Origin: Lachnospiraceae bacterium | GTDB lineage: Bacteria; Bacillota; Clostridia; Lachnospirales; Lachnospiraceae | Assembly (NCBI GenBank): GCA_022791575.1 | Contig: JAAVZI010000055.1 | Coordinates: forward strand, 1 to 45,817 | Direction: 5' to 3' | Length of the DNA: 45,817 bases | Shown: positions 7,513 to 15,058 of the stretch, piece after piece | Numbering within the stretch: the stretch's first letter is position 1 | Layout of the letters: each line of letters begins with the position of its first letter | Notes under the pieces: model-generated | Told to the model about the DNA's origin: nothing | The model's input: only the letters and a program-made list of their open reading frames with translations | The model's database searches: none | Made by a program: the position numbers and the translations under genes

Positions 7513-8100
7513 TTATTCCCCCATCCGCACATTCTTAACTGTCCGCTTCTCAATCGTAACATTCTCATACACCCGGATTCCTCCGCTGCCGGTAGGCGCC
7601 TGCGCCAAAAGCCCCACCTTTATCGTCTCGTCCGCCGGCAAATGAAAGAACCGCATCATATCATACCGTTCCCCATCTGTGGAATAATGAAATGCAAACG
7701 ACTGCCCCACGCGGCACACCTGCAGCCACACCGCCTCCTCTTCAATATTGCAGCCATTGGCGTCGTCCGACTCGTTCTTAGTCACCACACTGACTACCGC
7801 ATGCGTGCCAAAGTCTGTCAACTCAAAACACGCTTTTGCCCAGTGGGTCAGATCCTGCATCACCATAATCGAAGACGAATCATAGGTATCTTTAAAATCC
7901 AGCGACACCTTAGCGCGCATTACAAAATCCCCGCTCACCTCTGTATAATAAAAGGGCGCATTGCTGAGCGACTCCGGCGTAATGCCCTCTTCACCAACCG
8001 CCCCATTGTTACAGAAAAAATCACTCTCTTTCGGAGCCGTAATCTCCCACCGCTCGCCATTCTTCTCAATTTTACTTTCATTCAACCACTGAAATTCCAT
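7513..8100 (-). CDS. DUF1349 domain protein (concanavalin-like fold)
   Basis: 195 residues, single domain. Markers are the opening FQWLNES, APKESDFFCNNG, VMRAKVSLDFKDTYDSSSIM, HWAKACFELTDFG, VVTKNESDDANG and the closing GLLAQAPTGSGGIRV. These match the DUF1349 family of jelly-roll, concanavalin-like proteins, often linked with sugar metabolism; no enzymatic role is established. Start at 8100 rather than 8106, because AAGGAG then has normal spacing. It follows the MFS gene on the same strand with a repeat fragment (8129-8171) between them, so transporter and DUF1349 protein are probably co-transcribed. The AraC gene opposite is the candidate regulator. Confidence 0.82.
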   Translation of the reverse strand: MEFQWLNESKIEKNGERWEITAPKESDFFCNNGAVGEEGITPESLSNAPFYYTEVSGDFVMRAKVSLDFKDTYDSSSIMVMQDLTHWAKACFELTDFGTHAVVSVVTKNESDDANGCNIEEEAVWLQVCRVGQSFAFHYSTDGERYDMMRFFHLPADETIKVGLLAQAPTGSGGIRVYENVTIEKRTVKNVRMGE

Positions 8101-8128
8101 GTTCATTCTCCTTTTCTATTTTCATTTT

Positions 8129-8171
8129 TTAGGCATTTGCGAAACTCAGTATTCATAACCAGATTTTAGGC
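8129..8171 (-). repeat. Dispersed element, copy D (right half only)
   Basis: On the minus strand the 43 bp match the right half of copy C: CCTAAAATCTGG, then TGAGTTTCGCAAA, ending in CCTAA. Similarity stops at GCCTAAAATC, exactly where the variable stem would begin; beyond that lies MFS coding sequence. The MFS stop codon (TAA, 8166-8168) is supplied by the element. Confidence 0.75.
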
Positions 8172-9368
8172 ATTCATCCTGCCAATCTTTCGGCAGGTCA
8201 CAATTCCCGCCAGCAGCACCACCGGAAATACAACCCCCGCCAGAATTCCCATTTTCAATTGATCGCCAAGCGCATTGGATACGACGCCGACCAGCGTAGG
8301 CCCGGCGGAACAGCCCAAGTCCCCGCCCAGCGCCAGCAATGCAAACATCGCCGTCCCGCCCTTTGGCAGCGTGGCTGCAGCCCTGCTGAATGTTCCCGGC
8401 CACATAATCCCCACCGACAGGCCGCATACCGCGCAGGCCAGCAGGTTCAGCTGCGGTATCGGCAGCAGCGCAATTCCCAGATACGAAACAATACACAGAA
8501 CGCTGCTGTAAATCATAAACCGATCCAGATTAATCCGCTCACCATATTTCCCATAAAATGCTCTGGAAAGGCCCATCAGAACCGCAAATGCCATCGGCCC
8601 GGCCAGATCGCCCGCCGTCTTGGAAATCCTCAGCCCCTTTTCAGCAAACGTCGAAGCCCACTGGCTTACTGCCTGTTCGCCCGCACCCGCACAGAGCATC
8701 ATTACAAGCAGAATCCAAAAAATTTTCAGCGAAAGCAGTTCTTTCAGGCTCAAGCCCCTCTCCCCCTCCTCCATCAGAGGCGCAATTGGAACTTTCAAAA
8801 ATGCAGCTGCATTGCCAAGTGGAATCAGCGCCCAAAACCACGCCAGTATCTTCCAGCTGTCAATGCCAAATATGCCGAAAAACAGCGTAGAACAAAGCAC
8901 AACTCCTACATGCCCCCAGCAGTAAAAGGAATGCAGCATGCTCATAGCCTTTTCCTTATGCTCCGAAGGACAGGCCTCCACCACAGGACTTACCAGCACT
9001 TCCAGCAGCCCGCCGCCGACAGCATAGATCATCACCGCAGTCAAAAGTCCTGCAAAATGTCCTGGCAGCACTTCCGGCAGTATCGTCAGCAATATTAGCC
9101 CCGCTGCCGACAAAATATGCGCAGCCACCATAGAGGCACGATACCCAATCCGGTCCACAAATCCCACCGACACCAGATCCACCAGCAGCTGAATGCCAAA
9201 ATTAAACGTCACCAGCAGCGTAATCTGCGAAAGCGGAATGCCATAGGTACTCTGAAAGGTCAAAAATAACAAGGGAACAAAATTATTGACAATCGCCTGT
9301 ACAATATAGCCGACAAAACAAGCGGCAATTGTCTTATTGTATGCATTTCTAATGCTGATCACCTCCAC
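8166..9368 (-). CDS. MFS transporter
   Basis: About 395-400 residues with roughly 12 hydrophobic segments; the inter-helix loop FVDRIGYRASM after helix 2 resembles the MFS D-R-x-G-R/K motif. It is a major facilitator permease, probably for a sugar or related solute given the DUF1349 neighbour and the AraC regulator opposite. The last residues (KIGRMNA) end inside repeat D, so the original C-terminus may have been altered. The start is problematic: the coordinate given uses GTG 9368, but the only good ribosome site, GGAGGTGATC, covers codons 2-4 and points to an ATT codon at 9353 as the initiator. No in-frame ATG exists near it. Confidence 0.85.
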   Translation of the reverse strand: MEVISIRNAYNKTIAACFVGYIVQAIVNNFVPLLFLTFQSTYGIPLSQITLLVTFNFGIQLLVDLVSVGFVDRIGYRASMVAAHILSAAGLILLTILPEVLPGHFAGLLTAVMIYAVGGGLLEVLVSPVVEACPSEHKEKAMSMLHSFYCWGHVGVVLCSTLFFGIFGIDSWKILAWFWALIPLGNAAAFLKVPIAPLMEEGERGLSLKELLSLKIFWILLVMMLCAGAGEQAVSQWASTFAEKGLRISKTAGDLAGPMAFAVLMGLSRAFYGKYGERINLDRFMIYSSVLCIVSYLGIALLPIPQLNLLACAVCGLSVGIMWPGTFSRAAATLPKGGTAMFALLALGGDLGCSAGPTLVGVVSNALGDQLKMGILAGVVFPVVLLAGIVTCRKIGRMNA

Positions 9369-9532
9369 TTATATGGCAGTATATCACATTTTTATGCAAA
9401 AATCATTGCACAGAATCCCATAAGAATGATACAATATCACCATACAGTAAGAAGCCAGGACATAAAAACCCTGTTATCAGAATTATTCCATCCTATTCTA
9501 CAATACAAAATAAATCCTTATGGAGGCCTCAT

Positions 9533-10417
9533 ATGAACCCTTATCCCATTCTTGTCGACGATACACTTAGAGAAACCATGCAGCACGGAACCAGCAGCTA
9601 TCCGTTCGCCTATTATCCAGACGACCTGACGCAGTTTGATTTCCACTGCATTGACTGGCACTGGCACCACGAACTGGAACTGATCGTTGTGGCAGAAGGC
9701 ACCGCTATATGCCGGGTGGGAAATGAGAACATTGAAGTTCCCCAGGGACACGGCCTCTTTATCAACAGCGGCATCCTTCACCGGTTTGAATGTGAAGAAC
9801 AAGCATTTATGCCCAATATCGTATTTTCCCCGCAGCTGCTGGCAGCAAAAGACACCCTTATTTATGAAAAATATATTCAACCCGTTTTACAATGCGCGCT
9901 TACTCGCCAGTACCTGGACCCGCAGGTGGACTGGCAGAATCAAATCCTAAGCATTTTGGCACAGATTTTTCATTTACAGGAACAGCATGTCAAAGAGGAA
10001 CTACAGACCCTGCAGCTCCTTTTGCAATTATGGGAAATTTTATTCCGGCACCTGGATCGCACATCAGGCACCGTTGACCGACAGCGTTTGAACCATACGC
10101 AGGCCAAGCTGCAGAAGATGATGCAGTACATTCATGAACATTTTCCAGAGGATCTGACACTTGCAGATATCGCATCTTCCGCCTCCATCAGCAAAAACAG
10201 GGCTATGCAGATCTTCCAGGACGGCATTCAGATTCCGCCGGTTTCCTATCTGATCCAATACCGCCTGTCCAAGGCTGCCGACCTTTTGTATACAACAACA
10301 AAACCTGTCTCCGCAATTGCCCCAGAAACAGGTTTTACCAGCGCAGGATATTTCTGCCGCTGTTTTAAAAAACGGTATCAGATTTCCCCAATGGAATATC
10401 GAAAAAGAAGCCTTTGA
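9533..10417 (+). CDS. AraC family transcriptional regulator
   Basis: 294 residues. The N-terminal cupin (about 40-110) has the HWHHELELI strand and GHGLFINSGILHRFE, the ligand-sensing half of sugar-responsive AraC proteins. The C-terminal ~100 residues hold two helix-turn-helix motifs: LTLADIASSASISKNRAMQI, and SAIAPETGFTSAGYFCRCFK ahead of the typical ending QISPMEYRK. Start at 9533 follows GGAGG. It is divergent from the MFS/DUF1349 unit, and the 164-bp gap between the two starts holds both promoters. It most likely activates the transporter in response to its substrate. Confidence 0.92.
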   Translation: MNPYPILVDDTLRETMQHGTSSYPFAYYPDDLTQFDFHCIDWHWHHELELIVVAEGTAICRVGNENIEVPQGHGLFINSGILHRFECEEQAFMPNIVFSPQLLAAKDTLIYEKYIQPVLQCALTRQYLDPQVDWQNQILSILAQIFHLQEQHVKEELQTLQLLLQLWEILFRHLDRTSGTVDRQRLNHTQAKLQKMMQYIHEHFPEDLTLADIASSASISKNRAMQIFQDGIQIPPVSYLIQYRLSKAADLLYTTTKPVSAIAPETGFTSAGYFCRCFKKRYQISPMEYRKRSL

Positions 10418-10503
10418 GAACTCATTTCTCCAAACAGGACAGACCTTGGAACTGTCCATGTGTATTTATAACAGAAAATCTGGATAAATTTTACAAAATA
10501 CTA

Positions 10504-10532
10504 TTGAAAGCCAGAAAAACTTCCGATATATA
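10504..10532 (+). promoter_or_regulatory. Promoter of the 27-codon gene
   Basis: TTGAAA (10504-10509), a 17-bp spacer, then TATATA (10527-10532). It lies 87 bp upstream of the small ORF, with no other gene between. Confidence 0.6.
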
Positions 10533-10619
10533 AAATATGTACCATGTGCAGCGGTTCCATAATACAAAACCGTTCACAATATTAGAACTTGCAGACCCAG
10601 AACCGAAAGGAGGACTATT

Positions 10620-10703
10620 ATGAACCATTATTCTATTTCGAGTAAAAACCATATTACTACAAACAGCAGAGGTGCTAAGATCCTTTCGGATATTTGGGGA
10701 TAA
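10620..10703 (+). CDS. Free-standing 27-residue peptide gene
   Basis: ATG preceded by GAAAGGAGG, a near-perfect ribosome site. The peptide starts MNHYSISSKNH and ends SDIWG: polar, with no hydrophobic core and no Cys. It has a promoter upstream and a T-tract hairpin overlapping its stop, so it looks like a complete mini-transcription unit. Alternatives: a leader peptide; or the start of a decayed longer gene, because frame +2 from about 10684 continues as a hydrophobic stretch (ITGIPFFLFLKHYTYI) to a TGA near 10824. No family recognised. Confidence 0.5.
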   Translation: MNHYSISSKNHITTNSRGAKILSDIWG

Positions 10704-10720
10704 CGGGCATTCCGTTTTTT
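10702..10720 (+). terminator. Possible terminator at the end of the 27-codon gene
   Basis: AACGG-GCATT-CCGTT followed by a run of T. The stem is only five pairs, but the T-tract is good and it begins inside the stop codon of the small ORF. Confidence 0.45.
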
Positions 10721-11130
10721 CTCTTTTTGAAACATTATACTTATATCCGAAATTCTTATCTGTTCTGGCAGGCTTCTTTTGTATACCTTATTTTACTGAC
10801 CGCCAAAAATGATCAAACCCGATGAAGTTCTCGATCTCTCACCCTAAAACCACGGCGTCAGAACATGCAGCCAATGTCAGTACACATGATTCTTATGGCA
10901 TTATGCACCCTGCAGGGTGCTATTTTTGCGCCCTTTTATTCCCACGAGCAACGAGCGGCATACTGCGATGTAAATCTAACCAAAAGACCATTTGTCAGAG
11001 TGTATGAAACTCCAGGGAACATCCCTGCAGTATACCTCTGCGCATATGCGTAACTCGTATTGTCCATACTCGCCGCCTGAAACTTTAGTTATACAAATAC
11101 TATTTAAACATAACAGAAAGGATTTCCTAT
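10721..11130 (+). other. Gene-poor gap before the MoxR gene
   Basis: No ORF with a ribosome site was found. A perfect palindrome GCACCCTGCAGGGTGC (10905-10920) is followed by TATTTTTG and may act as a weak terminator on the plus strand. The MoxR ribosome site AGAAAGGA lies at the right end. Scattered short hydrophobic reading frames suggest decayed coding sequence but cannot be assigned. Confidence 0.4.
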
Positions 11131-12198
11131 ATGAATTTACCAATCAGTGTCACGCAAAATGATTTATCCGAATTTCTGCTGAATATTGCCCCTGTGCGGC
11201 CAGTTTTTATCTGGGGTGCGCCGGGCATTGGCAAATCGGCTCTGGTACAGAAGTTTGCCGATGAGGTCGGCCTGCCGTGCGTCTCTTTGCTGGGCAGCCA
11301 GCTTGCGCCGGAGGATATTATCGGCATTCCGCAGATTAAAGGGGAAACGTCGGAATTTCTGCCGCCGAAAATGATTGCCCGCAAGGAGCCATATGTTTTA
11401 TTTCTTGATGAACTAAACGCTTGTTCTCAGGAAGTGCAGAAAGCATTTTATAGCTTGATTCATGAAAAACGCATCGGCGAATACCATCTGCCTGCGGGGA
11501 GCATTGTGGTCGGGGCGGGCAACCGCGCGCAGGACGGCGCGATTGTGAAAACGATGTCCTCTGCCCTGATTAACCGTATGTTTCATGTACAGCTGAAAGC
11601 GGACGCCAAGCAGTGGCTTTTGTGGGCTTATGAGGAGGGACTTCATCCCTGGGTGACAGATTATATTGAGAAACGGCCGGATCATTTATTTTCGGAGCCG
11701 CCCAAGACGGAGGAGCCCTATTCCACGCCGCGCTCCTGGCATATGCTGAGTGACGCGCTGAAAGAGTTCGGTGCCGGCAGCCGCGAGCTTGGCGAAGAGA
11801 CGCTGCGCATGGTCGTGTACGGCTGTATTTCTCCCTCCCATGCGGGGATGTTTCTGGCCTATACGAAGCAGCTGGGAAATACATATCTGCTGCATTCGAT
11901 TATTAAAGGGGAGGCGCGCTGGCCGGCCAGGCCGGAGGAGCGGGATGTGCTGTATTTTCTGGCACAGTCGTTTCGGGCTTCTCTGATTCATGATCTGCCT
12001 GCGGATAAGAAAATGCTGAATAAACATACACAGTATTTTGCTCACCGCGCAAAAGCGATGTTAAAGGAGCTGGCCGCTATCAGCAATGAGATTGCGCAGA
12101 TGGTGGTATCTTCGGAGGACGGCGTTGTACTACCAGAGTGGTTTATGATGGAAATTGTACGTGACCTGCCGAGGCTGGCAATCTATGATGCGAAATAG
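11131..12198 (+). CDS. MoxR-like AAA+ ATPase
   Basis: 355 residues, AAA_5/MoxR type. Walker A GAPGIGKSA near residue 30, Walker B VLFLDELNACS near 90, sensor-1 region GAGNRAQDGA, and the arginine-finger region ALINRMFHVQL. MoxR ATPases act as chaperone-like remodelling machines and are nearly always paired with a VWA-domain partner, as here (next gene, 89 bp downstream). RavA-ViaA is the best-studied comparable pair. Target unknown. Start at 11131 has AGAAAGGA upstream. Confidence 0.93.
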   Translation: MNLPISVTQNDLSEFLLNIAPVRPVFIWGAPGIGKSALVQKFADEVGLPCVSLLGSQLAPEDIIGIPQIKGETSEFLPPKMIARKEPYVLFLDELNACSQEVQKAFYSLIHEKRIGEYHLPAGSIVVGAGNRAQDGAIVKTMSSALINRMFHVQLKADAKQWLLWAYEEGLHPWVTDYIEKRPDHLFSEPPKTEEPYSTPRSWHMLSDALKEFGAGSRELGEETLRMVVYGCISPSHAGMFLAYTKQLGNTYLLHSIIKGEARWPARPEERDVLYFLAQSFRASLIHDLPADKKMLNKHTQYFAHRAKAMLKELAAISNEIAQMVVSSEDGVVLPEWFMMEIVRDLPRLAIYDAK

Positions 12199-12287
12199 GC
12201 GATTGCAGCAGCTGCATGCATTGTCAGAGTATGAAACAGGGGTTTGCAGTTACTTGTACATGCAGATTTTAGAAAGGAGCTTTTATA

Positions 12288-14162
12288 TTGGCAGCTGGAA
12301 AAAGAAAGAAACACGCAGGAAAAAGCATTTCCGAGGAAAATCTGGAGAGCGGGATACAGCTGATAAAACGGCATCCATTATTTTCTCTGCTTGGAGGGTA
12401 TCTCTATATTTATGATAAAAACCGTATGGGAAGCCGCACGGCGGCTGCGCGGGTGGACCGTGGCGGGACGATCTATCTGAATAAGGATGTAATGCTAATG
12501 CCGGTGCAGTGGGCGTATGCCATTGCGCACTGTCAGCTGCACCTGGCTTTTGGACATTTTGATGCGGAGAAGGTTCCGGGTTATGAAATCACGGAGGATG
12601 AGGGGCACACGGTGTGGAAGCCGCATTTTCAAATTGCGCTGTGGAATCATGCCTGTGATCTGTATATTGCGAAATTTCTGCAGGATATTAAGTTCGCCTA
12701 TCCGGTGCAGGCGGGGGATCTTGCTGCATTTTCGGGGAGTTTTAGCAGTGAGCGGGCAATTTATGAACGCCTGGCGGAAATGTCTCATGGGCATTTGGAA
12801 TTTGCGTTTGGGACGGCTTCTTTGCAGGAGCCGGATATGCTGGGACTGGAGTCTCCGAATGTGTATCAGGGGCAGATGTATAACCGGTATGCCGCGCAGT
12901 TTGCCCATGCGCTGGCGGCTTCGGTAAGCCGAGCCGTCAGTGGTGCGGCTTACCACACAGCTAAGCAGAAGCCGGAAACGATGATTAGCAAGGCGGCGGT
13001 CTGGTTTCAGAACCACTACCCTCTTCTGGGAGCGCTGGCAGCGTCTTTTCGGATTGTGGAGGATTTTGAGGTCTGCCGGAGGCATGAGATTCAGGTGGCG
13101 GCGGTGGACGCGGCGGCTGGGGAAATTTATGTCAACCCGGCGGCCTCGAATGACCCGGAGGAATGGAAGTTTATTTTGGCGCATGAGTATCTGCATGCCG
13201 GGCTGGAGCATCACTGTCGGTGTCAGGGACGGGACCCGTATCTATGGAATATTGCCTGTGATTTTGTGATTAATGATTGGCTGAAGGAGATGCAGGTGGG
13301 CGCTGTGCCGGAGGTAGGGCTGCTTTATGATGAGACGTTGCACGGACTTTCGGCGGAGAGTATTTATGACCGGATTGTGGGGGATTTTCGGAAATTTTCT
13401 AAAATGAATACCCTCAGGGGGTATGGACTGGGCGACGTGATTCGGGATAGTGACCCGGCTTTTTCTGACCGGCACCGTCATACGACGCTGGATGATTTTT
13501 ATCGCAATGCCCTGCAGCAGGGGCTGGAATATCAGCTGGAGAAAGGACGGGGACTGATTCCGGAGGGGCTGGTTGAGGAGATCCGCGCGCTGGCTATGCC
13601 GCCGATTCCATGGGATGTGAAGCTGGCGCGCTGGTTTGACTGTCATTTTGCACCTCTGGAACAGCGGCGCACGTATGCGCGGCCGAGCCGCAGGCAGGGC
13701 GCAACGCCGGATATTCCACGGCCGCGGTATGTGCCGGACGAGGCGGCTCGTGAGGGACGAACCTTTGGTGTAGTTGTGGATACGTCGGGGTCCATGTCTT
13801 CTAGGGAGCTGGGGATGGCGCTGGGCTCGATTGCCAGCTATGCCGCTGCTCATGAGGTGGCGCTGGTGCGGGTGGTCTTTTGTGACGCGGCGGCTTATGA
13901 TATGGGGTATCTTGCGCCGGAGGAGCTGGCCGGGCGGGTGCAGGTCCGCGGCAGGGGCGGTACGGTTCTGCAGCCGGGGGTGGATCTGCTGGAACAGGCG
14001 AAAGACTTTCCCCAAGAAGGGCCGGTTTTGATTATTACAGATGGGTGGATTGAGGAGCATTTGAAAGTAAAGTTTGAGCATGCGTTTTTGCTGCCGGAGG
14101 GCGGGCGGCTTCCTTTTCGGGCGAAAGGGGAGGTGTTTTATTTTGGGAGGGTGGGGAAATAA
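12288..14162 (+). CDS. DUF2201-type putative metallopeptidase with C-terminal VWA domain
   Basis: 624 residues. The N-terminal two-thirds form a metallopeptidase-like domain with HEYLHAGLEH near 299 (HExxH zinc motif). The C-terminal ~130 residues are a VWA-like domain with the MIDAS motif DTSGSMSS near 497 and a later IITDGW. The gene starts at TTG (12288), supported by AGAAAGGAGC 7 nt upstream; no ATG fits. With the upstream MoxR ATPase it forms the common two-gene ATPase/VWA unit, in which the ATPase is thought to drive the VWA partner's action on a client. Whether the HExxH domain is an active protease is not shown by sequence. It ends before a strong bidirectional terminator. Confidence 0.9.
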   Translation: MAAGKRKKHAGKSISEENLESGIQLIKRHPLFSLLGGYLYIYDKNRMGSRTAAARVDRGGTIYLNKDVMLMPVQWAYAIAHCQLHLAFGHFDAEKVPGYEITEDEGHTVWKPHFQIALWNHACDLYIAKFLQDIKFAYPVQAGDLAAFSGSFSSERAIYERLAEMSHGHLEFAFGTASLQEPDMLGLESPNVYQGQMYNRYAAQFAHALAASVSRAVSGAAYHTAKQKPETMISKAAVWFQNHYPLLGALAASFRIVEDFEVCRRHEIQVAAVDAAAGEIYVNPAASNDPEEWKFILAHEYLHAGLEHHCRCQGRDPYLWNIACDFVINDWLKEMQVGAVPEVGLLYDETLHGLSAESIYDRIVGDFRKFSKMNTLRGYGLGDVIRDSDPAFSDRHRHTTLDDFYRNALQQGLEYQLEKGRGLIPEGLVEEIRALAMPPIPWDVKLARWFDCHFAPLEQRRTYARPSRRQGATPDIPRPRYVPDEAAREGRTFGVVVDTSGSMSSRELGMALGSIASYAAAHEVALVRVVFCDAAAYDMGYLAPEELAGRVQVRGRGGTVLQPGVDLLEQAKDFPQEGPVLIITDGWIEEHLKVKFEHAFLLPEGGRLPFRAKGEVFYFGRVGK

Positions 14163-14223
14163 AATAGAAAATACCTATATTACTGTATTCTGTTATTAAT
14201 ATAAGATCTGCAAAATGAAATAG

Positions 14224-14294
14224 AAAAGGCTGTTGTATTATAATGATGATCTTACATATATTTAAGATCAAGTCACTTTACAACAACCTTTTTA
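14224..14294. terminator. Bidirectional terminator with a nested hairpin
   Basis: The outer stem AAAAGG-C-TGTTGTA pairs with TACAACA-A-CCTTTTT. The interior holds a second hairpin with arms GATCTTA and TTAAGATC. A tracts on one side and T tracts on the other suit both the VWA gene (+) and the surface-protein gene (-). Confidence 0.8.
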
Positions 14295-14335
14295 TTCTCT
14301 TATAAAAAATCTAATTTAATTTTATTTCCATCTAG

Positions 14336-15058
14336 TTATCTCTCTACCCCATTTCTTTTGTTTTTCTTTATGAACAAGCCGCTCCAAATAGATAGTCCTA
14401 ATGCTCCAAGTATAAGCCAGAGCCATTGTTTACTCTCATCTTCCGTCTTTGGCGAGTCTATTTTGCTGCTTCCAGAAAAAACATTTCGCTCTTCTGACTC
14501 AACTAGCCCTTTGGAACCGGTTGTATCATTCTCCAGTTTTTCACTCTCCAGCCCTTGGGAAGTTCCTGGTTTTTCTGATCCTTCCGGCTGCTGGGAAGTT
14601 CCTGGTTTTTCTGATCCTTCCGGCTGCTGGGAAGTTCCTGGCCGTTCCGACTCCTCCGGCGCTGGCGTCTCAGCTTTCCCAGCAACTGTAAATTCTGCGG
14701 CCGCCTCCCCATCTGTATACAAGATCGTTATTCTATGCGGCCCCGCCGCCAGCCGGCCCAGGCATTCCGACTGCAAAGTCACAATCGTACTGCCATTCCT
14801 AAGCCGCAGCTTAAAAATCCCTTCTGCAGCATACGCCTCAGCCTCATAAGCCGCAGCTTCCAGCAGCGTTCCATCAAGCTTCACCCCTGTGAATTTAGAA
14901 AACGCCCCATTTGCCTTAAAGATCAGCCCCTGCGTCTGCCCTAGTTCCCAAACGCTCTGGTCACCTTCCACAACTGCATAATTCGTCAGAGCCTGTAGCA
15001 GACGGTTGAGCTTCTCCACCTCCGCAGCCGCAACCATCGACTGCTCATGTGCAGACAA
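14336..15058 (-). CDS. C-terminal part of the surface protein, out of frame with its 5' part
   Basis: The frame continues the coiled-coil region of the upstream ORF (AEAAIRQAKAKYDTLSAHEQ just before 15058), then a stalk domain of the type GTLLEAAAYEAEA ... GPHRITILYTDGEAAAEFT, three copies of a 12-residue Pro/Thr/Ser/Glu linker, then SPKTED, a hydrophobic segment WLWLILGALGLSIWSGLFI and a basic tail. This is a cell-wall sorting signal with Glu where Gly is usual (SPKTGD-like). ATG 15058 has no ribosome site, so it is unlikely to be translated alone. One missing base near 15105-15112 would restore a ~1,670-residue protein. Confidence 0.75.
   Translation of the reverse strand: MSAHEQSMVAAAEVEKLNRLLQALTNYAVVEGDQSVWELGQTQGLIFKANGAFSKFTGVKLDGTLLEAAAYEAEAYAAEGIFKLRLRNGSTIVTLQSECLGRLAAGPHRITILYTDGEAAAEFTVAGKAETPAPEESERPGTSQQPEGSEKPGTSQQPEGSEKPGTSQGLESEKLENDTTGSKGLVESEERNVFSGSSKIDSPKTEDESKQWLWLILGALGLSIWSGLFIKKNKRNGVER
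14557..14652 (-). repeat. 36-bp tandem repeat in the surface-protein linker
   Basis: Units begin at 14557, 14593 and 14629: two identical and one partial. They encode EKPGTSQQPEGS-like 12-residue linkers between the stalk domain and the sorting signal. Such repeats often vary in number between strains. Confidence 0.85.

Noticed and set aside
8259-9098. 279-codon ORF opposite the MFS gene
   Set aside because: Composition (Gln, Arg, His, Pro rich) is that of an antisense shadow; the minus-strand MFS protein is clear.
13242-14081. 279-codon minus-strand ORF opposite the VWA gene
   Set aside because: Arg/Pro/His-rich shadow of a well-supported coding frame; no ribosome site.
14557-14652. CRISPR-like spacing of 36-bp repeats
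   Set aside because: The repeats are contiguous without spacers and encode a regular Pro/Thr/Ser linker in the surface protein.
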